DNA of 64,000 nucleotides from Brienomyrus brachyistius (Eukaryota; Chordata; Actinopteri; Osteoglossiformes; Mormyridae), in the NCBI RefSeq assembly GCF_023856365.1, contig NC_064535.1, positions 16,937,863 to 17,001,862 on the forward strand, written 5' to 3'. Of the stretch, positions 29,657-41,205 are shown piece after piece. The notes under the pieces were generated by a model that was given only the letters and a program-made list of their open reading frames with translations, searched no databases and had not been told where the DNA came from. Position 1 is the stretch's first letter. Every line of letters starts with the position of its first letter. Both the position numbers and the translations under genes were made by a program.

Positions 29657-30450
29657 TTGCTTGAAAATGCGCTCGAAGGCGCGGACCCTCAGCTGCTCTT
29701 CACAGAAAACGAAGCCAGCACAAACCGCGTATTGGTAGGGACGCTCACTCCATTTGATAGTCAGAGACAGACTTGGGAGGAGTATTGTGAAGTGTTGCAT
29801 CACTTTTTCGAGGCAAATGGGATTACAGAAGCGGCGAAGAAATGTGCAATATTGTTGAGCTCATTGGGCAACCGGACTTATAGCCTAATGAGAAACTTGC
29901 TGAGCGCAGACAAACCGGGTGTCAAAACTTATGGGCGAGTTGACAGAACTGCTTCAGGCACAATAGTGTCCAGCGAATAAAATAGTCCAGCGATTTAAGT
30001 TTAATTCGAGGACAAGAACGGCCAGTGAGAGTGTAATGCAGCATGTAGCAGTGCTTCGGGAGCTAACACAGCATAGTAACTATGGGGGAAAATTGAAAGA
30101 AATGCTCCGTGATAGGCTGGTTGTGCGGTATATCGGATGATTGTATCCAGCGGAGGTTGTTGGCGGAGCCCGAGCTGACGTTCGAAAAAAACTTGAAAAT
30201 CATGCAAGCCATTGAAACGGCTAATAAGGATGTGCGTGACGTGCAGGGGCAAATGACAATGCTGGACAGCAAAATGCCAATGAGTGTATCGCATCTGACA
30301 ATGCATAATGCGAGTTCAAGATGCTATTGAGGCACTAAAGCGGTAATGGGAATGTGTTACAGATGTGGCGGTGGCACGGGACTGTCGCTTCATAAATGTG
30401 ACATGCCATAGTTGCGGGGAAAAGTGGCATGTGAAAAAAATGTGCAGGTC
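29657..30450 (+). pseudogene. gag remnant with zinc knuckle
   Basis: A readable segment (29657-29980, with WEEYCEVLHHFFEANGI) resembles the Ty3/gypsy capsid. Further pieces follow in shifted frames. Near 30358-30450 two cysteine-rich motifs are seen; the second (CHSCGEKWHVKKMC) fits CX2CX4HX4C. Several frame breaks make this a pseudogene. Confidence 0.75.
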
Positions 30451-30629
30451 TGCTCCTTCTGGAGAACAGTTACAGCTTAAGGAGGGAGGGAAGCAGAAGC
30501 AGTGTTGAAAAGATAAAAAGCTTTCAGCACATCAAATGAAGTCCCTGAGAAACACTCCAGTGACAAAGAGATGTTTACAATGCATAATCTAAAGGTGGCA
30601 AAAATGCCATGAGTAAATCCCATTACCAC

Positions 30630-30725
30630 ACAACTAAATATAAATGGCAGCATGGTAGAGTTTGAAGTGGATACCGGCTGCAGTGTGACAATCTTGACCA
30701 AGACAGAGTATGCAAAGTTATGGGC
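30630..30725 (+). pseudogene. Retroviral-type aspartic protease remnant
   Basis: VEFEVDTGCSVT with the DTG active-site triplet at 30670-30678. The frame is short and is not joined to an intact polyprotein. Confidence 0.75.
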
Positions 30726-30867
30726 AGCAGGGAGTACTCAAGAGCTGTAAGACTGCCTATAGGCTTTGAAGATATACACAGGAGAACAAGTAGCAACAGT
30801 GGGGGCTGCAGATGTCACAGTTACATACCAAGACAAAGTCAAGCAGTTACCAGTAGTGGCAGGGACA

Positions 30868-31150
30868 GATTACGGCCGCTGCCCAGGGGCCCTTGGGGTG
30901 CAGGGGGCCCATGGGGCCCATGGGGCCCCTAGCCCAAAACAATTTGCAACGCTTATCAACAATGTATTTTCGTTTGTCTATTTTAGAGGGCCTACATTCT
31001 TTGATCCTCTGCCTACAAGGGCCCCTGACCCTATAGGGAGGGCGTTTGGCTGCCAAGGGCCCTTGAATTGTGGTGGTGGTGGTGGGGGGGGGCCCTCGCG
31101 AACATTTTGCCCAGGGGCCCACACAACCCATAATCCGTCCATGGGTAGTG
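30868..31150. repeat. GC-rich insertion inside the retrotransposon
   Basis: A G/C-rich block with repeated GGGCCC and CAGGGGCCC strings and a GGT triplet run separates the protease from the reverse transcriptase. Its composition differs from the surrounding element. CAGGGGCCC occurs near both edges, in direct orientation. The origin is unknown. Confidence 0.45.
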
Positions 31151-31479
31151 GTAGCAAGTATAGGACTAAACCTGTTAGGCAGAGGGTGGCTCAAGGAGTT
31201 GGAGCTAAACTGCGTTCTGGCCATTAACACAGTGCAGTCGAAATTGACGTTGTAGGATGTCCTAAAACTAAATGAAGGGGTTTTCAAAGAGGAATTGGGA
31301 ACCTGAAAGGGCTCACCAGCTAAAATTTATGCAAAAAGAGTTACCCTAAGTTTTACAAACCGAGGCCATTTCCATTTGCCATGACAATGAAAGTGGAGGT
31401 GGAGTTAGAAGCAGTGCATAATTGAACCTATTAAGTTTTCGGATTAGGCAACACCCATTGCGCCCATTGGGTACGTATC

Positions 31480-32121
31480 TGTGGGGACTACAAGCTCACT
31501 GTGAATTTAGTCTCCAAGTTGGAGCAATATCCAATCCCAAAGCTGGAAGACTTATTTGAAAAACTGGCAGGGGGAGAAAAGTTTTGCGAACTGGACTTAA
31601 GCCACGCATATCAGCAAGTGACCCTAGATGAAGCATTCAAGCAGAATGTCACTTTAAACACACATAAGGGGTTGTTCCAGGTAAATCGTCTTCCTTTCAG
31701 TGTTCCTTCTAGTCCAGCCATTTTTCTGTGATTTATGGAGAGTCAAGCGGCAATGATGACAAACGTGACTGTTTACCTGGATGACATCCTGGTGACAGGA
31801 CAGAGTGATCAGGAGCACCTGGCAACCCTGAAGGAGGTCCTGCCACAGCAACAGGAAGGGAGTCTTCGGTTAAAGCGCAGCAAGTGTGCTTTTATGGAGC
31901 CAGAAGTGGAGATTTTAGGACATAGAGTGGATGCGTCAGGGCTTCATCCACTGCCACACAAAGTGGAGACAATACAAAAGGCACCAGCACCCACTAATGT
32001 TACAGAGCTGAGGGCATGCCTGGGGTTACTCAACTATTATAACAAGTTCCTGTCACGCCTATCAACGTTATTAGCCCCTTTGTACAAACTGTTAAGCAAA
32101 GATACATTTCAATTACATTGA
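31480..32121 (+). pseudogene. Reverse transcriptase remnant
   Basis: Ty3/gypsy reverse transcriptase: KLEDLFEKLAGGEKFCELDL, SHAYQQV and LPFSVPSSPAIFL, then the catalytic YLDD (31774-31785). An in-frame TGA at 31729-31731 splits the domain. The distal part (LRACLGLLNYYNKFL) is the usual join to RNase H, most of which is absent. Confidence 0.9.
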
Positions 32122-32389
32122 TAATACAAAGGCAGAGTGTAGAGCTTGCAAGGTTAAAATCTCATATCGAACAGGCTCTACAAATAACCTGCATTGGCAC
32201 CAGAGAACTGTACATCCATCAGTGCAGTGGGAAGAAAAAAGACAAGCAAGTTTACCTGCTACTAATGAAAGTGACAGTTTGTCTACTGCAACTGTTGAAA
32301 GTGCCAGTTTGTCAGTGTCTACACCGTCATCCAGTACAGCACCACAACCACCTAGACCTACAACCTAGAGCTCTATGAGACAGTAGAAT

Positions 32390-32600
32390 GTTGGGATCAA
32401 CACTAGACCATGTGCACCCGATCTGAGGGCAAAGGTAGAACGGAATCAGAGCAACCAAAAGAGACTTCATGACAAACATGTGCAAGGGCGAAGGTTCCAG
32501 GTGGGAGACACAGTGATCACAAGGAACTTCAGTTACGGGTCTAAGTGGATTCTCGTACACGGTCATGTTAGGGGATGGTAATGTCGTACGTAGACATATA
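32390..32600 (+). pseudogene. Integrase C-terminal remnant
   Basis: Frame fragments such as RLHDKHVQGRRFQVGDTVI resemble the segment after the integrase core of Ty3/gypsy elements, where a basic region meets a small beta-barrel. The catalytic core is not found. Confidence 0.55.
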
Positions 32601-33007
32601 GATCAGATTCTGGTGAGATCAGTAGATGAGGACCCATTAGGTCCTGGGACCACTGTACCACCAATTGAATGTATAGATCTACCTGAGGCTTGGGCAATAC
32701 CTGAGAAGGCTGCAGGGAGGCATGGAGGTGTTTCGGAGGGTGAAACACAAGAAGCAGCGAAACCATGAGAGGCGGATAAGGAGGCATTGGATGCAGCCAA
32801 GGAGTCGTGAGAGTCTATGTCACATGTGAGATGTTCACAATGCAGAGTGTCAAAACCAAATTATTTGAAGGATTTTATGTGTTCAAAAAAATTTAAAGAA
32901 AGCACTGTACTATCAAGTGACACATGGTTAAATGGCTGTTCCTATTGTGATTTATTTTTTTTTGTTTGTTTTTTTGTTGTTGAGATCAGTGAAACAGAAC
33001 CTAAGAA

Positions 33008-33179
33008 TGTAGTAAATGGAGTATATTGTTATAGATGCCCTGTAGGTGGCAATAGAGGCGTTAATTAGCATGATTAGCTAATTAGTTGAAAAAACAGTGA
33101 TGTTTACGGTGTGTGGTGTTCAGTAAAGAGGGCAAATTCTACTTGGCTGCTCATGTGTCCTTAGTGAGAAGATATCACA
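33008..33179 (+). repeat. 3' LTR of the 29428-33179 element
   Basis: 172 bp, same ends as the 5' LTR, with several indels against it. Followed by the CTCCT target duplication. Confidence 0.9.
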
Positions 33180-33499
33180 CTCCTGAGCTTGGCTCGGTCG
33201 CCAGTCGGGGCTGGGACGACATTTTCCACTTTTTTATTGTTCCGGCAGTAGCTGGCTGGGAGAGGGTTGTTCATTTTTTTCTCAGCCTCCCAAGAGCAAC
33301 TTCACTTTGTTTTAATTCTACATGGTTCAGTTGGAAGTTACTCTCTAATAATTAATGTGGTCATTTTACAAGTTCAATTTTAAAGGTTTATCTCTCTGAT
33401 CCTATTGGATAATTAAAAAGTTCCATTTTAATGTAACAGTTAAGTTACTGTTTTACTGTATTGGCTATACGTTAATTAAATCAACTAAAAGTTAAATAC

Positions 33500-34620
33500 T
33501 GTATATAAATATACTGGGCTGGTAGTAAGGGGCCAGGGTCATAGTGAGATGTTAATTATGGGGTTGGCTCAAAGTTGTGTTTGCAACATGTTTGCCCTAC
33601 TGGATTCTTGCGTTAGTCTGCGAGTGATGTCAGCAGGTGGACTCATTCATGGTCAAGGTTCGTGACATTGAGGAGCAACTGGCTCTCATCCGATGCAAGA
33701 AGTTAGAAGTGTTAGTTAATATGCCTTTTATGGAGATAGTGTGTTTGCCACAAGAAGGGAGGGGGAAGAATGAAAAACAGGTTGAGAGAGGTGGGTGATT
33801 GTAGGTCAAAGACGTAAGAAAGGGCAGTCATACTTAAAAGGGGTGAACTGACTGTGTCAAAATGCTTTCAGGTGCTTCTAGCTTTAGAGCTGGAAGAAAC
33901 TGGGGAGGCAGGTGGGACCTTGGATACCGAGGAGCCTCCTCCCCCAGGAAGAGGGAGGTTGTGGTAGTGGGGGGTTGTTATTAGAGGTATAGACAGTTAT
34001 GTGTGCACACATTATAGAGGGTTCCGTATGGTGTCTTGCCTGCCTGTTCCCCAGGTATTGGACCTTCCAGATCGTGTGCATAGGCTTTTGACCCCAGCCA
34101 GAGTGGATCCAGGGGTCGTGGTGCATACAGGCACCAACGACATAGGCAGGGGTAGGAGGGCTGTTCTGCAGGAAAAATGTATAGAAGTCACAGGTAAGCT
34201 TAGAGCAGAACATCCATGGTGGTATTCTTTGGAATACTTCCCATGCCACGCACGAGCCAGGCTGAGTTAACTGAGATGTGTGGCTAAAAGGATAGTGTAG
34301 GAAAGAGGGGTTCGGGTTTATGGGGCACAGGAGGACTTTCTGAAAAGGTGGGACATGTTCAAACTGGATGGGTTGCATCTGAACCTGAAGGGAACAAGTG
34401 TATTGGGGAGGCGTGTGGTGTAGAGTAGTTGAAGATTGTTTAAACTACAGACTGGGGGGGCAGAGAGGTTACTTAAAAATATAGGTGGGGGGAGACGGAA
34501 AGCCCCAAATAATAATGAAAGTGGCCCTGTATAAGGCCTGCCCATTGTTGTCTGTCCTCAAAATCTAGGAGGATTAGAAACAAAATTCATGATTTAGAGG
34601 CTTTTATTTCATCAGACTCT
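33500..34620 (+). mobile_element. 5' part of a CR1-like LINE (ORF1 with esterase motifs)
   Basis: Diverged frames contain VVVHTGTNDIGRGRR (34115-34155) and DGLHLNLKGTSVLGRR (34368-34415), matching SGNH-hydrolase blocks in ORF1 of CR1-type LINEs. Downstream, RIRNKIHDLEAFI (34570-34610) is the usual start of the ORF2 endonuclease. Similarity then stops. Frames are broken. Confidence 0.75.
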
Positions 34621-35061
34621 TCCAGGGTTCATACACCTTTTCCATGGGCCAATTCAGTCTTGGTGTGTGGTAGTTACGGGCATGGATTAAATTGCATACA
34701 TCATACAAATTCATGCATTCTTAAAATGATAGTTACTTTTTTAAAACAAAACTGTTTCCTATTAACAGAAGGATAATAAATGAAAGGAAATTATAAGTTT
34801 TAGCCCATCCCAGGGTGAGGTCCTCCCTCAGGCTTCATAACCTAGGACAGGCTCCAGAGCCCCCTGGAAGATAATAAGCATAGGTTAATGGATGGATGGA
34901 TGATAACTTTTATGTTTCAGAATGCGACAACTTTAAGTAAGTAGACCTTGCTTGCTAATTATGGCTGAGTTAATATAAATCAATTAGGCTGTTACATGCT
35001 GTAAGTTTCAGGTATGTGCTGTAAGTTTCAGAAGGATGCCTGTCAGTTCTTCGGATATCCT

Positions 35062-35349
35062 TGTCATGCCCAGCTCGTACGCTCCTCGTGTGTGCCACGC
35101 CCCCTGATTATCCATGTGTGCTTCCCCAATCATGCCCAGCTGTTTCCTATTATTTTCACCCTGTCTTGTGTATATCAGACCGCGTCTTCCTCAGTCAAGT
35201 GTCCGTCATTAACGTTGTGATGTCTTGTGATACCCGTAGCCATCTCCCCTTTAATAAATCCCCAGTTTTCCCCGTATTCCACCTGCCTGCCTTATCCTTC
35301 CCTGCATCCTGCCCGCCTGTCTGCTCGTCCTTACCCGCGGTTCATGACA
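35062..35349 (+). mobile_element. Solo LTR, family A, second copy
   Basis: 288 bp, TGTCATGCC...TTCATGACA, with AATAAA near 35252. The flanks ATCCT and GTCCT match at four of five bases, consistent with an aged target duplication. Confidence 0.8.
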
Positions 35350-35703
35350 GTCCTGCCCTCTCGCCCATTTATCAGCCGCTCCTTCGGCTCTACCTCGGAC
35401 CTGGCCATGCCTTCCATCTGCAGCACCGTTTCCTGTTTCCGGTCTTCTGCCCAGAAAGGTCCACGGCTCGTGTCTTCCGGAGCTTTTTGGCTCTTTGCTC
35501 ATTGCTGTCTCTCGTTCTGATTTTGCTTGCTTGATGTGCCTTACTGTGTATGACTGTTTTTCTTTCTTGGATTCCGACTTTTGCTTTGTCCTTTCTGATA
35601 CTGTCACCTTGGTTGTTTGCTCTCCTGGTTTTGATCTCTCCATCTGTATACTGACTACCCCTCTGCTCGCCCCTACGGATACTGACGCCTCAGGTTGTGT
35701 GTT

Positions 35704-36384
35704 TGCAGTGTTTATACTGGTATATCGATCCGTAAGGAGTGACTACCATTTTCGTTCATGTTGTGTATTGTTCATTTTGGTAAAGGAGATAGTGTCATGC
35801 CCGGCTCGTCCGCTCCTCGTGTGTGCCATGCCCCCTGATTACCCACGTGTGCTTCCCTGATCGTCTCCAGCTTTGTCCGCTTCCTTTGATTAGTCTTTGT
35901 GTATTTAAGTCCTGGTCTGACCTGTTCCCCTTGTCCGTCATTGTGGATCTTCTGTGGTTAGCTGTGGTCCCATGTTTCCCGCTCCCTGTTTGACTAATAA
36001 ATCCCCAGTATTTCCCCGTATTTTGCCTGATTGCCTGCTCCTTGACCACCTGCCCGCACGATCGCCTGTCTGCTCAACCCTGATCATGACAGATAGGTGT
36101 TAGTATTGTTGTTTATTTTCGTTTCTTGTTCACTTAGGAGTAGCTCAGATTAGGGTTTCTTTCGGTAGATGTGTTTTGTTTATTGTCTTGGCCGCTGTCA
36201 CTCCCGAAGTCTGTTGCACCTAGTGTTAATGAATGTGTCTGTGAAAAAATATTTAAAAACTATTAAAAAAGACTCCCTTTGTGTCCCGTGTTCCCTTTTT
36301 CCTTAGCTCCTAGTTGTCCTGTTTTTCCCGTTCCCTATTCCTTTCCTTTCTGCTACGCCCTAACCCCTAGATGGGAGCGTAACA
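35704..36384 (+). mobile_element. LTR-like repeat, family B, interrupted
   Basis: Matches, in the opposite orientation, the segment at 54912-55253 (shared blocks 'aggtgttagtattgtt', 'cactcccgaagtctgtt', 'ttgtgtcccgtgttccct'). It ends GCGTAACA. It is split by the family A solo LTR at 35793-36091. The left boundary is uncertain. Confidence 0.65.
35793..36091 (+). mobile_element. Solo LTR, family A, third copy
   Basis: 299 bp, TGTCATGCCCGGCTC...ATCATGACA, with TATTTAAG and AATAAA inside. It is flanked by GATAG on both sides (35788-35792 and 36092-36096), a perfect 5-bp target duplication. Removing it rejoins the family B repeat. Confidence 0.9.
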
Positions 36385-36670
36385 AGACAAAAATACTGCA
36401 AATAACTTTTAATAAATTCTTCAATGTAAACGTACGTCTTAACTGATGTAGGTAGGCAATCAGATAAGTAGTCAACCAAAATAGTGCAAAAATGTATCAC
36501 ATTAACACATTGTGCAAATCGGAGCAAAGCAGCTGAACTTGACTTAAGTATGCTTTATCCCATTCTGCAGGGAAAAAACTGCGTAAAATGTATCAAACAA
36601 CAGAAAGTATCACCTAGTGCAAAGTATATTGCAGAAATACTGAAAGGTAAAGCAAATGTAAGCTTATAAT

Positions 36671-36981
36671 CAGGGGTGCACCTTACTGGTACGCAAGTAC
36701 GCATTTACCTTTAAGAACGATACGTGCAACAATCGATTGTAAAAGAGCAAATGTGCATTTTATGTGCATTTGTGCTACTATAAAAAAATATAATGTATTA
36801 TAATCTTTATATGCTAACTCGACTTTGTGGTATACGGGTTAAAATGCAAGGTATTTTCTTGTCATAGCAGCACAAACGCACATAAAAAAGTACGCATTTG
36901 TGTTTTTACAAACAATCGATTGTCGCACATATCGTTCTTAAAAGTGAGTGTGTACTTGCGTACCAGTTCTGTGCACCCCTG
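36671..36981. mobile_element. hAT-type MITE
   Basis: 311 bp with inverted ends CAGGGGTGCACC / GTGCACCCCTG and longer internal inverted similarity (GGTACGCAAGTACGCA against GTGTACTTGCGTACC). Flanks CTTATAAT and CTCATAAT are an 8-bp target duplication with one mismatch, as made by hAT transposases. Confidence 0.85.
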
Positions 36982-37099
36982 CTCATAATGTATAAATTCA
37001 CATTAGGCTACTACACATAAACATGAACTCAACAAGTGCAAATTAAATATACCAACTTGAGCAAACATTAGTGACCCCTTATGTTGAAAACAAAAACAC

Positions 37100-37960
37100 T
37101 GGAAAATTCTTCAAGGTAAGATCAAATTGTTTAGGACCTTTTAAAGAGTTTCATCAGTTCCTTCATCTTCGCTGTTAGATTAAAATCTGCCTCAAGATTT
37201 TTCTCTTTTTCTTTTGCTGCTTTTCTTAGTCCATTTGATTTTGAAATGAGGTAGAGTTTGCTTTCTGATTCAGCTTTTTCTGCATTGCTGTCAGCAGATT
37301 TCATGAGGACCTTCACATACTCTTCCAACCTCTTCTTTTTCCACCTTCGTCTGTTACCTCATCCATCACTGTTTTTCTTTTCTGATCTTTTTGTTGGTCT
37401 TATTTTTGACATAATTTATCATCCAGATACATATGGTACCTCTGCCTGGCAGCACACGCAGAAATTGGCCTTCCTTCATGTAGCTTATGTGGTGTAGCCC
37501 ACCAGTAAAGCACACATGGTCATGAATGATCTGCTGAGCTATCAGTGAATATTCTTTGAGGTTCTCCACCATAACCTCCTTGTTAACTGAAAATCCCTTC
37601 TCAACAGAAGCTTGAAAATGTGAGAGGACTAGGATGTGTTTTGTTACCTCCCATAGATGGCAAGACTCTGCTTTGTTGGATAAAAGTTCATGGTAATATT
37701 AATCCAACCTTCCACTTTGTGGGCTGAACTTTCTGAAGGAATCAGATGCCAACATTTGGTCATAAAAATGCCCAAACTCCCTAAGAACATCATTACAGCA
37801 TTTCCCCACAATGTGGCCAGTTTCCACAAGGAGACAGAGAATAGTGGTTTTTGGCCTCTCAAGTTTTTGTTGCTGAATTGCACCCTTGGATCCAGAACCG
37901 ACAGGTTTCTCACCAGAGGATATTTAACTGGTGTCTTTTAAAAACACTTAGACACCATCT
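37100..37960 (-). pseudogene. hAT-family transposase remnant (C-terminal part)
   Basis: On the - strand, broken frames give ASVEKGFSVNKEVMVENLKE (37555-37615) followed by YSLIAQQIIHDHV, the hATC dimerisation region, and a lysine-rich tail. Upstream (37644-37913) pieces with MPKLG-like and HLIPSE segments continue the domain. Several stops and frame changes show decay. Confidence 0.7.
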
Positions 37961-38039
37961 CCAGAAAAAACCGCTTGCAATTTTGCCTGAACTGAAGCAT
38001 CAGCTTCTCAGCTCATGAGTTCTTCACATGTTCCTCTGA

Positions 38040-38855
38040 GCTTGGATTGAAAACTGGTTAACAAACAGGAAGCAGCAGGTACTATAGGCACACTGTCACA
38101 GTGGGTCTGAGTTCATAGTGGAGTACTGCAGGGAAAAATTTTCGGACCACTGTTATTCCTAATTTACATTTACAATATTGACAAAAATATATACAGTAAA
38201 CTGGTTAAATTTGCAGACTCACCAATGTGGGTGGTGTAGCAGATACTGAACTAGTGACACAGACCCTACTGCAGGACTTTGATTTAATTAGGGACTGGGC
38301 TGATACCTTGCAGATGAAACTGAATGTAGACAAATGTAAGGTAATCTAAGCAGGGAGCAGAAATATAAAGTACAGATATTTTATGAGTTCCACTGAAATA
38401 AGGGTAGCTGATTATGAGTAAGACCTTGGTGTGTATGTAAAAAAAAAAAGTGAATAGAATGCTGGATTACATCCTCAGTGTGCAGGTTTGGTCACCTTTC
38501 CTCAAAAAGGACATTGCTGGCTTAGAAAGCTGCTCAGCCCCAAGCAAAGGAGACTAAGGTGGAACATGATCCAGGTATATAAGATTCTAGCAGATTTGGA
38601 TGCTGTTCAGCCAAATGGCTACTTCAATATTAGTTCAAACACAAGAACTTGTGACCATAGGTGGAAATTAGCAGGAGAACATTTTAAACTGGATGTGTGA
38701 AAGCACTTCTTTGCACAGCATGTAGTTCTTTCCTTTTAGTGTAGTGCATGCTAACAAGATTTTAACAACATTTTCCTGTTCTCCCCAAACAAGCTTGATG
38801 ACCCGAATGGCCTCCTCTCATTTGTAAATTTCTTATGTTCTTAATTAATAACTAT
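38040..38855 (+). mobile_element. 3' part of a CR1-like LINE
   Basis: Reverse-transcriptase remnants: GVLQGKIFGPLLFLIYIYNI-like, then KFADSPMW in place of the FADD box and MKLNVDKCKV. The tail contains the conserved 'gaatggcctcctctcatttg' and ends TTATGTTCTTA. Stops and indels abound. Confidence 0.75.
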
Positions 38856-39115
38856 TAACTATGTTAACCTGAAAATCCAAGGGATGTGCATTGTCTCATT
38901 AGTGTATTGCCTCATTGTATATAGTGTGGATACAATAAAATAATTAATAACTGTTATAGATAAAATTAACGTGAAAATCCAAAGGGTGTGCATTGTTCCC
39001 TAGAGTCCACTAATCAAAGCACATGTCACTAGATGTGCCTGTCTTATCTAGTTTTAAAGTTACTAACCTATTCCTTTATTGTTCTACTGCACATTATATG
39101 GATACATGCGAACAT
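38855..39115 (-). repeat. Satellite-like family, two further units
   Basis: Two tandem units of the family seen at 27669-29115, in the reversed orientation ('gtgtattgcctcattgtata', 'ttccctagagtccactaatc'). Confidence 0.7.
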
Positions 39116-39119
39116 TGAA

Positions 39120-41205
39120 AAATCTATTAACATTTTAATATTCCAATAACTAATGCTAATGCTGTAACCGCCCTATTTAAAGCATTTACCATGGTTAAGC
39201 AGTCAGAACTGACGTCCTTCATTTTATCTTCCAATTCATCTACTTCTATGCTAGACCCTATCCCAACAAAATTATTCAAAGATATGATCCCGGCAGTGAT
39301 TGAACTGCTACTAGCAATAGTTAACTCCTCCATCAGCACCAAAATCTCTTGAACTAGCAGTAATTAAACCTCGATTGAAGAAGTCAAACTTGGATCAATA
39401 TAGACCAATCTCTAATTTATCATTTATCTCCAAAATAATGGAGAGAGTTGTAGCTAGTCAACTAACCTCATTTCTACTGGAGAATCAGATTTATAAAAGA
39501 TTTCATTCTGGGTTTAGAGCATCATAGGCCAGAGATCTTCTCCCATCTGCTGACCAAGGCTGTGCCTAGCTCTTAGTGCTGTTTAATTTTAGTGCTACCA
39601 CAGACCATGCCATTGTCCTAGACAGGCTTGAACATAGTTTAAATTTTACCTCTCAGACAGCTATCAGTATGTGAATTTAAATAGTGATTCCTCAGAACAT
39701 GTCAAGGTCAGATATGGAGTGCCACAAGGTTCAGTTTTACTATTTTCACTATACATGTTACCTTTAGACTTGGTTATTCATAAGCATGGAGTTAGCTGCA
39801 GATGATAGACAGCAACTTCAGAGAATGGAAGAATGTTTAACATCAAAAAGTCGATGTCAGACAACTTCCTCCAGTTAAATCTAGACAAGACTGAGGTTCT
39901 TCTTATTGGCACTAAAGCCACCAGAAACTATCTGACATCATAGTCAATCTGGATAGACTATCTATTGCACCAAGCACTGTTGTTAAAAACCTTGATGTTA
40001 TTCTAGATTCTGATCTTTTGTTTGATGTACTTGCTTCTAAAATTAGCTGTACTGCCTTCTTTCAACTGCGTAATATTGCCAAATTAAGAAACATGCCATC
40101 CTTTCAAGATGCAGAGAAATTGGTTCATGCATTAATTACCTCCAGGCTCGATTACTGTAATGTCTTATTCTCTGGTTGTCCAAATAGGTCATTCCATAAA
40201 CTCCAGCTAGTCCAGAATGCAGCAGCCGGAGTTCTAACCAAAACTAAAAAATATGACCATATTACCCCTATTTTATCTTCACTACACTGGCTGTCAGTTA
40301 GATTTCGTGTTGACTACAAAATACTACTCAACTTATAAAGCAGTAAATGGTCTTGCACTGCTGTATGTGAGTGACCTTATTTGCAACTACATTCTGAATT
40401 GTATGCTTCAATCGCAAGATGCACGTCTTCTATTCATACCCAGAATAAAGAACGTTACCTTTAGGGGAAGAGCATTTGTTCATAAAACATCACAGTGATG
40501 GAATAAACTTCCAATTAGTGTTCGGAACTCAGGCACAATCTCTGCTTTTTAGTCAAGGCTTAAGACTTACCTCTTTAGTCAGTCTTTTGGATAGCAAAAT
40601 GCCCTTTTCTAAGGAGAATGGGAAATCTGGAGGTTCATGGTCATTTGAGATTAATGGTGAAAGGGGGGGATTGGTGCTGTTGTCCTGCAACTCTCGCCGA
40701 TCACTTACGCTGTTGACGGTAGTTTGGCTTGTCGCCAAAACCCCAGGAAACCCTCATGTCTGTACTTCCTTCCAGGTCTCCCTTTTAGCCAGGCTGCCAT
40801 AGTTACTTTAGTACTGCCAGAGGTTAGGTTAGGTGTAGGGCAATAACTCTTCTCCATCTTCTCTTTTCCGAGCTGATCCCAAGCCGACAATACACCGCTT
40901 GAACCCTCACCTGGACTCCTTGGAGATAATTACATGGAACCAACTGGGATTTTTAAAACTATATGGACTAAAATTAACGTCAATGTAAATACAGTTTCAT
41001 GATCCCTGGTTGCCCAGAGGAGGATGGGGTCCCCTTCCGAGTCTAGGTTCCTCTCAAGGTTTCTTCCTGTTAGAGGGAGTTTTTCCATGCCACTGTCACC
41101 TCAGGCATGCTGGGTGGGGCTCAGGCCGGTTATATGTAAAGTGCTTTGTGACAATGGCTATTGTTAAAAGCGCTATATAAATAAAATTGAATTGAATTGA
41201 ATTTT
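39120..41205 (+). mobile_element. L2-type LINE, 5'-truncated and decayed
   Basis: Reverse-transcriptase pieces in order: [49 protein letters not shown], then LVHALITSRLDYCNVLFSGC and HITPILSSLHWLSVRFRVDY (40110-40330). The 3' UTR has the L2 signature ('ttcctctcaaggtttcttcc', 'aagcgctatataaataaaat') and ends in ATTGA repeats. Stops and frameshifts throughout. Confidence 0.92.

Larger units (their letters stand above)
29428..33179 (+). mobile_element. Decayed Ty3/gypsy-type LTR retrotransposon
   Basis: The two LTRs (29428-29622 and 33008-33179) share start and end (TGTAGTAAATGGAG...ATATCACA). Both outer flanks are CTCCT (29423-29427 and 33180-33184), a perfect 5-bp target duplication, which defines one insertion. 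The order is gag remnant, CCHC knuckle, protease, reverse transcriptase with YLDD, and integrase end, as in Ty3/gypsy. Numerous stops, frameshifts and a large deletion between reverse transcriptase and integrase make it non-functional. Confidence 0.9.

Noticed and set aside
30766..31227. Glycine/proline-rich open frame resembling a collagen-like protein
   Set aside because: It arises from the GC-rich insertion inside the dead retrotransposon and has no regular repeat of G-X-Y.
34001..34270. Possible free-standing SGNH hydrolase gene
   Set aside because: The motifs occur in the order expected for a CR1 ORF1, the frame is broken, and ORF2 start sequence follows.
35062..36091. Two similar LTRs 443 bp apart, read as a miniature LTR retrotransposon (TRIM)
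   Set aside because: Each LTR has its own flanking pentamers (ATCCT/GTCCT and GATAG/GATAG), so they are two independent solo LTRs.
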